From contig JAUNGK010000001.1 in assembly GCA_030524555.1 (NCBI GenBank), positions 22,147 through 86,146 on the forward strand: DNA of 64,000 bases, written 5' to 3'. The DNA comes from Bacillota bacterium. Its GTDB lineage: Bacteria; Bacillota; Clostridia; Lachnospirales; Lachnospiraceae. Positions within the stretch are counted from its first letter, which is position 1, and each line of letters opens with the position of its first letter. Shown piece after piece: positions 38,977 to 47,746 of this stretch. The position numbers and the translations under genes were made by a program. A model generated the notes under the pieces. That model was not told the origin of the DNA, searched no databases, and saw nothing but the letters and a program-made list of their open reading frames with translations.

Positions 38977-39240
38977 TTATTTCTGATATATGATTTTCCG
39001 GATAGCAGATAGCGACAGACAGTATTCTTCAGCCAAATGCTCTATAGAAGCACCCTGCCGGTACTCTTCCGTAATCCGATCATTACGCAATTTCAGCTCC
39101 TGCCGATAGCCGGAAACTTCTCCCCAACGCTTTTGCTGTGTCTGGTCAGTGGGAACATAAATATATCCACCTTGAATATATGTTTGCAGTTCTTTGACCA
39201 AATCATCGGGAAGAAGGATTTTTGCATTAATATATTTCAT
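38977..39240 (-). CDS. CD3324-family small helix-turn-helix protein
   Basis: 87 aa, matching the family first named in Clostridioides difficile: MKYINAKILLPDDLVKELQTYIQGGYIYVP, TQQKRWGEVSGYRQELKLRN, and a C-terminal HTH-like DRITEEYRQGASIEHLAEEYCLSLSAIRKIIY (quoted in pieces). Probably a DNA-binding regulator; target unknown. The start at 39240 has AAGGAGG 10 bases upstream. Just upstream of the ABC exporter operon but separated by a terminator. Confidence 0.8.
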   Translation of the reverse strand: MKYINAKILLPDDLVKELQTYIQGGYIYVPTDQTQQKRWGEVSGYRQELKLRNDRITEEYRQGASIEHLAEEYCLSLSAIRKIIYQK

Positions 39241-39312
39241 ATACAGGCTTCCTCCTTGCTTGATTTTGTCAAGAAGCAAAGCCAGAAATATTCAGCTTGC
39301 GACTAAAAACTA

Positions 39313-39353
39313 CTCCACGCAAAGGTCGCTTTTCTAACTGGCTTTGCATGGAG
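39313..39353 (-). terminator. Hairpin with T-tract upstream of the CD3324-type gene
   Basis: CTCCATGCAAAG (39342-39353, minus strand) pairs with CTTTGCGTGGAG (39313-39324) with one mismatch, followed by TAGTTTTTAG. It is 75 bp upstream of the CD3324-type start: either a leader attenuator or the end of transcripts from upstream. Confidence 0.5.
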
Positions 39354-39643
39354 CCTTTCATCTGCGACCATCATTCTCACCTCCAAAATATTGTTTTAAA
39401 CTGTCAATACATTTCTCTGAATATTAATATACTAATAATATAACATCTGCCTATAAGCAAATCAATATGCAGCATTGTTTCAGTTAATGGCAAGAATTTT
39501 TCATTTTTTAAAAAAGCGTTACTATTTGTCAATTGAAGAATATTCCACTCTCATATACAAATTTAAAGACAATTTGCAATCGACACTATTCCTCTGAAAA
39601 ACATTCGAATCTACAGCATTCTGACAAATATAACAATGCATAT

Positions 39644-39682
39644 AAAAAGCAGGATATCTCCCATAAAGGGGGCCTGCTTTTT
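39644..39682 (-). terminator. Terminator downstream of the SIR2 gene
   Basis: AAAAAGCAGG (39644-39653) and CCTGCTTTTT (39673-39682) form a 10-bp stem with A/T tracts on both sides, so it can work in both directions. It is about 230 bp past the shifted SIR2 tail. Confidence 0.75.
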
Positions 39683-39740
39683 AACAACTAACGTATTGAA
39701 ATTATCATCTGCTCAGCCAGTAATTTTTCCTTATTTTGGG

Positions 39741-39769
39741 TTTACAATCGCTTCATTATCCTGTATACT
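39741..39769 (+). promoter_or_regulatory. Orphan plus-strand promoter facing the SIR2 gene end
   Basis: TTTACA (39741-39746), 17-bp spacer, TATACT (39764-39769). No plus-strand ORF of meaningful size follows; a transcript would run antisense into the 3' end of the SIR2 gene. Confidence 0.6.
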
Positions 39770-39913
39770 TATAGCAAAAGTAGTATAAGATAATAATGTA
39801 CTGATAATCTCGGTATTTATTTATAAATGCTGTAGCCTAAAGGTACAAAAATTGATTCCAAAAGGGTTTTCTGTACGGTGTCTGTTTACAGGTGCTTTAG
39901 TCAGAAAATTCTT

Positions 39914-40189
39914 TTATTTTCCCCATTTTAAATAATCATAAATCCGAATCAGCCTACGTATATCTGAGCGTTCATTAGTCCCAACATTTTGAAGGACATT
40001 TACATCTCCTTCAAATATTTCTCTCAATACATCCTCTAATTCATGTACATCCATCTGCTTTTCTTCGAGATAAGCAATTAATCTTAATGCCTTACTGGTT
40101 GAGACCTTTTCTTGTTCCCAATCTGTTTTACAGATTGATATCCTCCCAAATACTTTCTGTTGCTTTTTATCGTTTTTGAAATGATTGAA
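39914..40189 (-). pseudogene. Frameshifted 3' tail of the SIR2-domain gene
   Basis: A second minus-strand frame is open from just after a TGA at 40190-40192 to the TAA at 39914-39916. It reads like protein (SICKTDWEQEKVSTSKALRL, AYLEEKQMDVHELEDVLREI, ERSDIRRLIRIYDYLKWGK) but has no start codon before its middle. Adding one A in the A5 run at 40164-40168 joins it smoothly to the SIR2 frame (TIKKQQKVFGRIS). The whole gene would then be about 518 aa. A sequencing error, a pseudogene and phase variation are all possible. Confidence 0.7.
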
Positions 40190-41469
40190 TCAAAGTCCTG
40201 ATTTTTCGCTATTTCTTTACACTCTGAAAAATCCTTAGTAGCTTCTGCCAAGTACTTATTCAATGGTAGCTTACCCGAATTTTGCCTGAGCAATTTAGGA
40301 AAAGCATACTCTAACAATTCATCTGCCGAAAACTCTAGATCGTCTAAAATAATATTTCTATACCATTCGTTTGCATCAAGCCCACTAAGTCCTTTAAGTC
40401 CAAATGCAGACGCTTTTCCTATTGCCAGTACCAAATCATCATCCTTAATGCGTTCGTCATCAATAGACGCTACTCGAAGGCTTGCTGTCGGCGTATTTGT
40501 TATTGTATATTCATACAATTCCTTTTTAAATTTACGCAAAATCGCAACCGGAAGTTTAGCTTTTTTATTTTCCAGTGCATTATAGAGTAACATGAAATTA
40601 TCTAATGACACCTTTTTCATTGTTAAAGGCTTATTTTCGATCATAATAGTATACGGAGTTACCTCTGCTCCCACCATTCCTGGTTTATACTCAATAAATA
40701 CAAACCTGTCCTCCAACAGATTAACTTGACTTGCATCCAAACAATTCACAATAGACTTAATAATACTCTGAATATTGCTGTCACTAATTGAATATCCCAT
40801 AAAAATGATAGGATACTCCATAAATATCGTCATTAATTTAGCTGCAAGATAAGTACTTTTTTTCTCAAATGCTATATAATCCTCTTCATTAATTACAATA
40901 CTTTCAGGTGCTTCAACAGAACCATGAATTTTGTATATCTCGGCAATTCCTTGTATAGCTGAAAAAATCAGTTGTGATTGTCCTACATATTTGGTAAATC
41001 CTTTAAAGCAGCTTTCCAAAAAAGAATCATAATTAGTAGTAATGACACCCGCAATATTTTTCTCCGAAATTACTGACAGCTTCTCTATTTCATCTTGATA
41101 ATCCATATTAACAATTGATTGCCTTTTTATATATTCAGCCAATTCTGCCTTAAATGGAGATAATCCTTTATGAATTTCTTCTACCATTTCTTTATCAATT
41201 GTACGTATTTGTTCATCTACAAACCATTTCCCATCAAAATCCTGTTGTATAAGCTCTGCCACTTTAGGCATTATCCCTAATTTGCACTCCATTGTTTTTG
41301 CCCTGTTTTCATATGAATCATACGCAAATTCATCATTAGAAATACTTTCGGCAAAATGCTTCAGCAATCCCTTCCAATCTGGTAAATTTAAATATCTTCT
41401 GGACATTCCAGAACCAATAAACAAAAAGGGGGTTGTATTAAATTTCTTGATAACATCTTCTATTGTCAT
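40084..41469 (-). CDS. SIR2-domain protein, probable NADase of a defence type (frame disrupted at 3' end)
   Basis: About 461 aa before the stop. The first 280 residues form a SIR2-like NAD-binding domain: FIGSGMS (17-23), TTNYDSFLE (from 144), KIHGS with the candidate catalytic His (180-184) and MGYSISD (224-230). SIR2 domains of this prokaryotic group deplete NAD in anti-phage systems such as Thoeris and related abortive-infection genes. The C-terminal half matches nothing I know. The last 20 residues (YQSVKQIGNKKRSQPVRH) look like frame-shifted noise. The start at 41469 has AAGGAAAG upstream; in-frame starts at 41493 and 41511 are alternatives. AT-rich, with large flanking gaps, suggesting acquisition by transfer. 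Confidence 0.8.
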   Translation of the reverse strand: MTIEDVIKKFNTTPFLFIGSGMSRRYLNLPDWKGLLKHFAESISNDEFAYDSYENRAKTMECKLGIMPKVAELIQQDFDGKWFVDEQIRTIDKEMVEEIHKGLSPFKAELAEYIKRQSIVNMDYQDEIEKLSVISEKNIAGVITTNYDSFLESCFKGFTKYVGQSQLIFSAIQGIAEIYKIHGSVEAPESIVINEEDYIAFEKKSTYLAAKLMTIFMEYPIIFMGYSISDSNIQSIIKSIVNCLDASQVNLLEDRFVFIEYKPGMVGAEVTPYTIMIENKPLTMKKVSLDNFMLLYNALENKKAKLPVAILRKFKKELYEYTITNTPTASLRVASIDDERIKDDDLVLAIGKASAFGLKGLSGLDANEWYRNIILDDLEFSADELLEYAFPKLLRQNSGKLPLNKYLAEATKDFSECKEIAKNQDFDSIISKTIKSNRKYLGGYQSVKQIGNKKRSQPVRH

Positions 41470-41511
41470 TTTTTGCTTTCCTTCCCTAAACATCCAAAAC
41501 CATATTACCAA

Positions 41512-42029
41512 TGTGTGATTGTCTTATCTTCTCATGTATATATTATTTTTACTGTAATAATCTCGTTTTACTAAAATTCATAATACCGGTCTGCCATAAG
41601 TATCTTCGCATTAATAGCATCCCCCATTTCATTTATTACATATATGAGTCTTCTCTCAGCCAATTATACAAAATTACATTACATAAATCAGAATTTACAA
41701 TATCTGTTGTTTTTCTTATGTAATGGAAAAATTGTCCAATTACTATCGCATATAGCTTCGCTTTCGTTTTACTTTTATATCTTTTTACCATCTCTATACA
41801 ATTTTATGGAATTATAAAACGCAATTTTAATTATGTCAATATATTGTTTATTTTAAGAATATTACAGTTTCATCGGATATGATCTTGTATAATTTTTTTA
41901 TTTTTATATTACTATCCAATAAAATCTACTAAAACATTAAATACATCCTGTTTTATGCATAATATATTTCTATTATGTTTTACTTATATTTCAATCATAA
42001 TAAGTAATTATAATTATTTTTCCTCACAA
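41512..42029. other. AT-rich gap without a recognisable gene
   Basis: About 520 bp, very AT-rich. Open frames here are short, hydrophobic and without ribosome binding sites. It lies between the SIR2 gene and spmA; I see no tRNA, attachment site or insertion sequence. It may hold the SIR2 promoter. Confidence 0.6.
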
Positions 42030-42078
42030 TCAAAACCACCGGCTTAGTTGACAACATTGCCTGCAGAGCAGGTGGTTT
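42030..42078 (-). terminator. Possible terminator after spmA
   Basis: AAACCACC (42071-42078, minus strand) pairs with GGTGGTTT (42033-42040), followed by TGATTG; an inner hairpin CCTGC/GCAGG is in the loop. The T-tract is poor. Confidence 0.4.
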
Positions 42079-42116
42079 ATTAAAAGACTGCTACACACAT
42101 AGAAAACGGAGAGCCT

Positions 42117-42755
42117 TCATACTCCCCGCCTTCTATCTTTTACCTTGCAGTATATCACCGCCACCAGCGTACTGATCAGCGTTGCAGCTATTGCCGGCGC
42201 AATAATTCCGGCAGGATTCACACTTCCGTACTGCTGCCTGTAGGCAATCATATTTACCGGAATTAACTGCAGTGATGAAATATTAAGAATTAAAAATGTG
42301 CACATCTCATTGCTGGCTGTCCGTTCCGGCCTTTTTCCTCCATTACCGGAATTTTTGTTTGAAAAGTATGCCGGATTCCCCCGTTCCTCCTCCAAATGCG
42401 CCAGCTCCTCCATAGCCTTAAGTCCCGCCGGTGTACACGCCCAGCCAAGCCCTAAAATATTGGCAATAATGTTGGTGGATATATAATCTCTTGCCTTATG
42501 CTCCTTAGGGATCCGGGGAAACATAAAGGACACAAAAGGGGAAAGCATATTGGTCAGCTTAAGCAAAAGTCCTGACTTCTCTGCCACCTCCATCAGTCCC
42601 ACCCAGAGAGCCATTACTCCTGCCATGGTAATACAAAGGGAGACCGCTTCCCCTGCACTGTCCAGTGCAGCTTCCGTGATCTCCTTCATATTTCCCGTCA
42701 TAACACCAAATAGGATTCCCAGTATAATCATTGCAGCCCAAATATAATTTAACAT
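42117..42755 (-). CDS. spmA: Spore maturation protein A
   Basis: 212-aa membrane protein with the nucleoside-recognition (gate) domain, needed in Bacillus for spore core dehydration. Visible: MLNYIWAAMIILGI, TMAGVMALWVGLMEVAEKSGLL, PHE-type stretch PRIPKEHKARDYISTNIIAN, and LGLGWACTPAGLKAM, with four or five TM helices. SpmB normally follows directly; here a 600-bp gap and the SIR2 gene follow instead. A 40-bp gap from the GGDEF gene upstream suggests a shared transcript. Confidence 0.93.
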   Translation of the reverse strand: MLNYIWAAMIILGILFGVMTGNMKEITEAALDSAGEAVSLCITMAGVMALWVGLMEVAEKSGLLLKLTNMLSPFVSFMFPRIPKEHKARDYISTNIIANILGLGWACTPAGLKAMEELAHLEEERGNPAYFSNKNSGNGGKRPERTASNEMCTFLILNISSLQLIPVNMIAYRQQYGSVNPAGIIAPAIAATLISTLVAVIYCKVKDRRRGV

Positions 42756-42795
42756 TAGTCTGCTCTTTTCTTTTTTATCACTATATGCACAGTGC

Positions 42796-44730
42796 CTAGA
42801 AAATATTTCCTCCCATCCGGTTTCTGTTACTTTGTTTATTCAAATACAATTCTTTATCCGCCTGGCTGTCCAGCATTTCATAATCCAGCTGATCAACATT
42901 TTCGCCGCCATAGCTTCCAAAGCTTACCTTTAATTCATAGGGCTTTCCTGACATCAGATTATAGTCTGCCAGCCTGCGTTCTATAAAATCCTGTACCTCC
43001 TGTGCTCTTGACCTGCCATGCCTGTTCATGGTAACAATTGCAAATTCATCACCGCCCGTTCTTGCGCAAATCTCATCATCCACTACAGATTGGTTAATAA
43101 AATTGGCAAGCTGCCTGATCGCCTGATCGCCTTCTTCATTTCCATAGCAGTCATTGATTAATTTCAGATTTTCAATATCCATAACAATGAGCGTAAGATA
43201 CGGAATTACAGAATTTTCCGCAAACAATCTGCCTATTTTTTTCTTAAGTCCCTTATTATTATACAAATTAGTCAACTCATCCTTCATCATCAGCTGTTCC
43301 TGAGCAGTCCTGCTCCAGAAGCTTTCAATGATGCTTCTAAGATTTTGACAAAAGGTATTTAAAAAATCAAACCTTACTATATCCGGGTCAAAGGCAGCCC
43401 CAATATATCCAATAAAAAGGCCCTGCAGATGAAGCGGTATAAACAAAAGCTGATTTTCCCTCTCCAAAACCTTAGGCAGGTTGGAAATCAAATCACCTTT
43501 GCTCAAGGATCTTACCGGAAAAACCTTTTCACCAACAACATGAGTCGCCTCTATAGCTTCATCCCAAAACGAAAGACCCTGAATCCCAACTGTCTGCATC
43601 CTGTCAACTTCATCCTCTGTGGGATCTCCTGCTATAATTTTATTCCAGATATCTTCCCTAAAACACAGCCAATATTCCTTGCAGAAAAATTCCTTCACCA
43701 ATACATTAGTTAAATGAATTAATTCTACAAAGTCATCACACCTATTGGTTTTGGAACAGATATTGATAACCTTCTGGAAAAAGTCCTCCTGCATTCCCTG
43801 TCTTACCTGATAATCAAATAATTTTTCCGCCGCAGACAGTACATGATTATTGCTGCATCCGCAGGAATGACCTTCCTGATATTTGTGTGAAACCCAAACA
43901 ACCTGATCCGTCTGTTTTCCGTCAATCAGCATAAGAGCCGTTTCAAAAATTGCTTTTACAACCCCTTCACGATCAAACACCGCTGTTGTCAGTCTCGGAT
44001 CATTGTATTTTTCAATTTCAATGCCATCAAAGCCTGTGACCTTCACGTCCTCCGGGACCTTAATTCCCAAAGCTTTCAGTTTACCGATAACAGCAATCGC
44101 CATAGTATCATTGGCACAAATAATGGCTTCCGGGAGCTCATCCTCCTTCAAAAATTCATCCAGTACCTCCAGTGCTATATTATCTCTGAAAAATCCGTAC
44201 CCTGTCCGTTTTTCTTCAAAAGGGATTCCGTTTTCCGCAAGCACCTTTTGATACACATCAAATCGTTCCTTCGAAAACTTGCTGACATCATCTCCGCCGA
44301 TATAGTTTACCTTTCTGCATCCGTGATCCACCACAATATGCCGGACAATTTTTTCAAATGCATCCGAATAACGAAAATCTATATTAATGCACCCTTTCAT
44401 CTGCCTGTCAACAGATATAACAGGCACGCCGGCAGCAATCGCCCGGTCTGCAATTTCCCTTCCAATGTCAATTTTTTTAAAGGTTTCTGCCATAATCACA
44501 ACAGCATCAAAGGCACCCATATCCATAATGGAGAAAATCTGCTTTTCGCCGTTGTCATTGATATCATCATAATACAAATCCGTCAAGGTGGAAAATACCA
44601 TAACCTTACAATGATACTGCTCTGCATATTTACACATGCAGCTAATATATTCCATTTGATCCGTTCTCTGAAATCTGGAGATACAATAAGCAATCACCTT
44701 ATATTCTTTGTTCGCGGAATATTTTTTCAT
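42796..44730 (-). CDS. Cytosolic periplasmic-binding-protein-like sensor with GGDEF domain
   Basis: About 644 aa. Residues 1-300 resemble the LacI/RbsB-type sugar-binding core (VIMAETFKKI, GVPVISVDRQ, VNYIGGDDVSKFSKERFDVY, AIICANDTMAIAVIGKL, VPEDVKVTGFDGIE, YNDPRLTTAVFD) without the HTH of a repressor, signal peptide or TM. Residues 330-480 look like a GAF-type region. A GGDEF domain ends the protein, motif TGGDEFAIV with GGDEF at 559-563; no RxxD inhibition site is seen five residues before it. Likely makes cyclic di-GMP in response to a cytosolic ligand (inference). I chose the ATG at 44730 (MKKYSAN), with GGGGG upstream. Confidence 0.87.
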   Translation of the reverse strand: MKKYSANKEYKVIAYCISRFQRTDQMEYISCMCKYAEQYHCKVMVFSTLTDLYYDDINDNGEKQIFSIMDMGAFDAVVIMAETFKKIDIGREIADRAIAAGVPVISVDRQMKGCINIDFRYSDAFEKIVRHIVVDHGCRKVNYIGGDDVSKFSKERFDVYQKVLAENGIPFEEKRTGYGFFRDNIALEVLDEFLKEDELPEAIICANDTMAIAVIGKLKALGIKVPEDVKVTGFDGIEIEKYNDPRLTTAVFDREGVVKAIFETALMLIDGKQTDQVVWVSHKYQEGHSCGCSNNHVLSAAEKLFDYQVRQGMQEDFFQKVINICSKTNRCDDFVELIHLTNVLVKEFFCKEYWLCFREDIWNKIIAGDPTEDEVDRMQTVGIQGLSFWDEAIEATHVVGEKVFPVRSLSKGDLISNLPKVLERENQLLFIPLHLQGLFIGYIGAAFDPDIVRFDFLNTFCQNLRSIIESFWSRTAQEQLMMKDELTNLYNNKGLKKKIGRLFAENSVIPYLTLIVMDIENLKLINDCYGNEEGDQAIRQLANFINQSVVDDEICARTGGDEFAIVTMNRHGRSRAQEVQDFIERRLADYNLMSGKPYELKVSFGSYGGENVDQLDYEMLDSQADKELYLNKQSNRNRMGGNIF

Positions 44731-44822
44731 ACGACATACCCCCATGCCCATGCTTTGCTATAAAAGGATTATAACACATTATCTTTTTATTTTGAAAATA
44801 TCCGTCAAAAAAGTTTATCATA

Positions 44823-44851
44823 TGGAAAAATTGTTTTTTTTCTATTATAAT
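44823..44851 (+). promoter_or_regulatory. Promoter of the transglutaminase/pilin-like operon
   Basis: TGGAAA (44823-44828), 17-bp spacer, TATAAT (44846-44851), 38 bp before the first start codon. Confidence 0.55.
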
Positions 44852-44889
44852 CATTTTATAGGGTCTGATCCCTTACTAAAAACAAGGAA

Positions 44890-45819
44890 ATGAAAAATAT
44901 CATGACAACCAAACTTCTTTCTATAATATTGGTTTTATGCCTTGCTCTTTCCTGTCAGGGCTGCCAGAAGAAGCCGGAAACCTATGTGTCTTCTTCTGAC
45001 ACCATCCGCGATAATACGCCCAACTGTCTCGTTCCTTCCGCAGATGGCACAACCGTTTATTCTAATGAATATGTAATCATAGATGCCTCCAATACCGATG
45101 AGGGCTATATCATGGTTGCTTATCTAAGCAACTGCCCTAAGGTAAAGCTTCAGCTAATCGGCCCTGATCATATGACCTATACCTATGATCTGATCGGCAA
45201 CGATTATGAGGTCTTTCCTTTATCTGCCGGAAACGGCAGCTACCAGCTGGGCATATATGAAAATGTAAGCGGAAACCAATATGCAACTGTATTTTCAGAA
45301 AATTTAGAGGTTAATATTACCAATCCAATGGGCGCCTTTTTGTACCCCAATCAATATGTCAATTTTAATGCTTCCAGCCAGGTAGTCAGCGCCGCCAGTG
45401 AACTGGTTGCAAATGCCCATGATGATCTGGAAGCAATTATTTTTATTTATGACTATGTTGTAGAAAATATCACTTATGATTTTGAAAAGGCCGAAACCGT
45501 GCAAAGCGGCTATATTCCTGATGTAGATTTGATTTTCAGTATCAAAACCGGAATCTGTCTTGACTATGCCGCTGTTATGGCAAGCATGCTTCGTTCCCAG
45601 CAGATACCCACCAGACTTGAAGTAGGCTATGCGGGAGATGCATATCACGCCTGGATCAGCACTTACGTGGAAGATCAGGGCTGGGTCAACGGTATTATCC
45701 AGTTTGACGGTCAAAATTGGTCCCTGATGGATCCTACCTTTGCTGCCAATGCCGGAGAAAAGGAACTTAAAAACTTTATCGGTGACGGAAACAACTATGT
45801 CACTAAATACATCTATTAA
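44890..45819 (+). CDS. Transglutaminase-like domain lipoprotein
   Basis: 309 aa. N-terminal signal with a lipobox-like LALSC or SCQGC, then a beta-rich region to about 165, then a transglutaminase core: C223 (TGICLDYAAVMASML), H253 (YAGDAYHAWI) and D281 (WSLMDPTFAA) form the Cys-His-Asp triad. Bacterial members act as proteases or crosslinkers outside the membrane; activity here unknown. AAGGAA lies close to the first ATG; an ATG at 44902 is an alternative start. First gene of the plus-strand unit, 16 bp before the GspF-like gene. Confidence 0.87.
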   Translation: MKNIMTTKLLSIILVLCLALSCQGCQKKPETYVSSSDTIRDNTPNCLVPSADGTTVYSNEYVIIDASNTDEGYIMVAYLSNCPKVKLQLIGPDHMTYTYDLIGNDYEVFPLSAGNGSYQLGIYENVSGNQYATVFSENLEVNITNPMGAFLYPNQYVNFNASSQVVSAASELVANAHDDLEAIIFIYDYVVENITYDFEKAETVQSGYIPDVDLIFSIKTGICLDYAAVMASMLRSQQIPTRLEVGYAGDAYHAWISTYVEDQGWVNGIIQFDGQNWSLMDPTFAANAGEKELKNFIGDGNNYVTKYIY

Positions 45820-45835
45820 CCTTTGGAGGAACCCA

Positions 45836-46882
45836 ATGAAAAAACAAAAACTTCTGTCAAATGCGGAAATTGCATCTTTCTGCCGCCAAACAGCTCTCAT
45901 CCTGCAGGCAGGAATTACACCTGCGGAAGGCATGGATATTCTCATTCATGATACCATAGACAGCGCCGGACGGGAACTTTTACAGTCTATTGGAGATTCC
46001 TGCCGGGAGGGAAATTATTTTCATCAGGCTCTTGATGCTACGGGTGTGTTCCCCAACTACGTTGTTAAACTAACTGCTCTGGGAGAGGAATCCGGCAATC
46101 TTGATTCCGTACTTTTATCTCTCGCCCAGTACTACGAAAGAGAGGAAAATATTTCCGAAAGCATCCGCTCCGCCGTGACCTATCCACTGATCATGATTGC
46201 CATGATGTTTGTAGTTATTCTTGTACTGATTGTTAAGGTTTTGCCCATATTTAAGCAGGTGTTTATCCAACTGGGCACGGAAATGAGTTCTCTGGCCGAA
46301 TCACTGCTGCGCATCGGCGGTACACTGAGCAATTATTCTATTGTTCTGACTGTACTGCTTGCACTTATCATAGGCGTATGCTTTGTCTTCTATAAGACCC
46401 CAGCAGGAAGAAAAAAGATCAGACAGCTTCTTTGCCGGTTTCCTTTGACCAAAGGCTTTTATGATAAGATGGCTGCTGGACGCTTTGCCAGCGGCATGTA
46501 CCTTGCTTTTACCAGCGGTATGGATACTTATCAAAGCTTAGATATGATTGCCCAGATTGTGGAAAACGATGATATGGAGAACAAAATCGAGCTTTGCAAG
46601 CAGGAAATCGAACAGCATTCCGATCTTCCCGAAGCTCTGTCAAAAGCTCAGATATTTTCAAATCTTTACTCACGTATGGTTGCCGTAGGCTTTCGCTCCG
46701 GCTCCATCGATACGGTAATGAAACAGATCTCTCAAAATTATGAGAATGAAACCGACAAGCAGATAAGCAGAATTATTTCCATTATTGAACCCACCCTGGT
46801 AATTCTTTTGTCACTTATTGTCGGCGTCATCCTTTTGTCGGTTCTTCTTCCGCTTATGGGAATTATGTCCAGTATCGGCTAA
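45836..46882 (+). CDS. Type II secretion / type IV pilus inner-membrane protein (GspF/PilC/ComGB-like)
   Basis: About 348 aa with two T2SSF domains: ASFCRQTALILQAGITPAEG and FASGMYLAFTSGMDTYQSL, each followed by TM segments (SAVTYPLIMIAMMFVVILVL, IVLTVLLALIIGVCFVFY, ILLSLIVGVILLSVLLPLMG). It forms the platform for pilin assembly. GGAGG lies 6 bases upstream of the ATG. No GspE/PilB ATPase or prepilin peptidase is in the window, so it must use factors encoded elsewhere. Confidence 0.93.
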   Translation: MKKQKLLSNAEIASFCRQTALILQAGITPAEGMDILIHDTIDSAGRELLQSIGDSCREGNYFHQALDATGVFPNYVVKLTALGEESGNLDSVLLSLAQYYEREENISESIRSAVTYPLIMIAMMFVVILVLIVKVLPIFKQVFIQLGTEMSSLAESLLRIGGTLSNYSIVLTVLLALIIGVCFVFYKTPAGRKKIRQLLCRFPLTKGFYDKMAAGRFASGMYLAFTSGMDTYQSLDMIAQIVENDDMENKIELCKQEIEQHSDLPEALSKAQIFSNLYSRMVAVGFRSGSIDTVMKQISQNYENETDKQISRIISIIEPTLVILLSLIVGVILLSVLLPLMGIMSSIG

Positions 46883-46902
46883 CAGAAGGAGGCATGGATA
46901 TT

Positions 46903-47238
46903 ATGAATCGCTTTGCAACCAAGAATGATCAAAGTCCATTACATTTTCTTCCACGCATAAGACTAATTTATTTTTTATGTCCTCTGCTGTTGATCCTCTT
47001 TATACTTGGACTTTCCTCTATCAGTGAAACCACCGTCAGCAGACAACAGGAAAGTCTTGAAAATGCGCTAAACAGAGATATTATTCATTGCTATGCGGTG
47101 GAGGGCTTTTATCCACCCAGTCTTGAATATATAGAGGAACACTACGGTCTTGTCTACGATAAGGATTTGTTCTTTGTGGATTATCAGCCCATAGGCTCTA
47201 ACCTACGTCCTGATGTGACGATTCTATTAAAACAGTGA
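46903..47238 (+). CDS. Small single-TM protein of the pilin-like operon
   Basis: 111 aa, not recognised. One TM helix (about 19-41, RLIYFLCPLLLILFILGL) followed by an extracellular part with HCYAVEGFYPPSLEYIEEHYGL, a pattern reminiscent of the pilin/pseudopilin segment seen in GspG/GspH-like minor proteins. AAGGAGG is 10 bases before the ATG at 46903 and only 1 base before an upstream in-frame ATG. Confidence 0.8.
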   Translation: MNRFATKNDQSPLHFLPRIRLIYFLCPLLLILFILGLSSISETTVSRQQESLENALNRDIIHCYAVEGFYPPSLEYIEEHYGLVYDKDLFFVDYQPIGSNLRPDVTILLKQ

Positions 47239-47248
47239 GGCGGCATTT

Positions 47249-47746
47249 ATGGAAGAAAAACAGCAGCGGCATATTATTGATATTCTTTTTGTTTTAGCGC
47301 TTTTAGGTATTTTTGCCCTTTCCGCAATTTTTCTTATCTCTATTGGCGCAGATATCTACGGTAAAACCATGAATAATATGGAAAACAATTTTGATACCAG
47401 AACGGCTCTTGCCTACCTTACCGAAAAAGTTCGCCAGTCGGATCTTGAAAATCAAATTTCCATAGGAGAGCTTGACGGTCATCAGGCTATTATTATAACC
47501 TCCGGTGATGAGGATAACGGGTACCGAACATATCTGTATGAACACGAAGGATTTCTAAAAGAGCTGATGGTAAAGCAGAATGTTACTCTGGGGCCTTCTG
47601 CCGGACAGAATATTCTTGCAATATCCGGTTTTGAATTATCACCTGTTACCAGCAATCTCATCAACTGCCAGATTACCATAGCAGATCAGCAAACCTATGA
47701 CCTGTATATTTATGTCCACTCAGGAGGTGTTAACCTTGAAAAATAG
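47249..47746 (+). CDS. DUF4860-like pseudopilin-type protein
   Basis: 165 aa with an N-terminal TM (about 8-33) and a helix-beta layout like minor pseudopilins: NFDTRTALAYLTEKVRQSD and later beta strands (YRTYLYEHEGFLKELMV, NCQITIADQQTYDLYIY). It resembles DUF4860 proteins found beside GspF homologues in Lachnospiraceae. No clear G-x4-E prepilin cleavage site. Overlaps the next gene by 11 bp. Confidence 0.8.
   Translation: MEEKQQRHIIDILFVLALLGIFALSAIFLISIGADIYGKTMNNMENNFDTRTALAYLTEKVRQSDLENQISIGELDGHQAIIITSGDEDNGYRTYLYEHEGFLKELMVKQNVTLGPSAGQNILAISGFELSPVTSNLINCQITIADQQTYDLYIYVHSGGVNLEK

Noticed and set aside
41511-41723. Plus-strand 70-aa hydrophobic frame in the gap before spmA
   Set aside because: Very AT-rich, aromatic/hydrophobic composition, no RBS; looks random.
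45304-45945. 213-codon minus-strand frame opposite the transglutaminase gene
   Set aside because: Shadow of the plus-strand gene, which has signal peptide and catalytic triad; the minus frame has no RBS.
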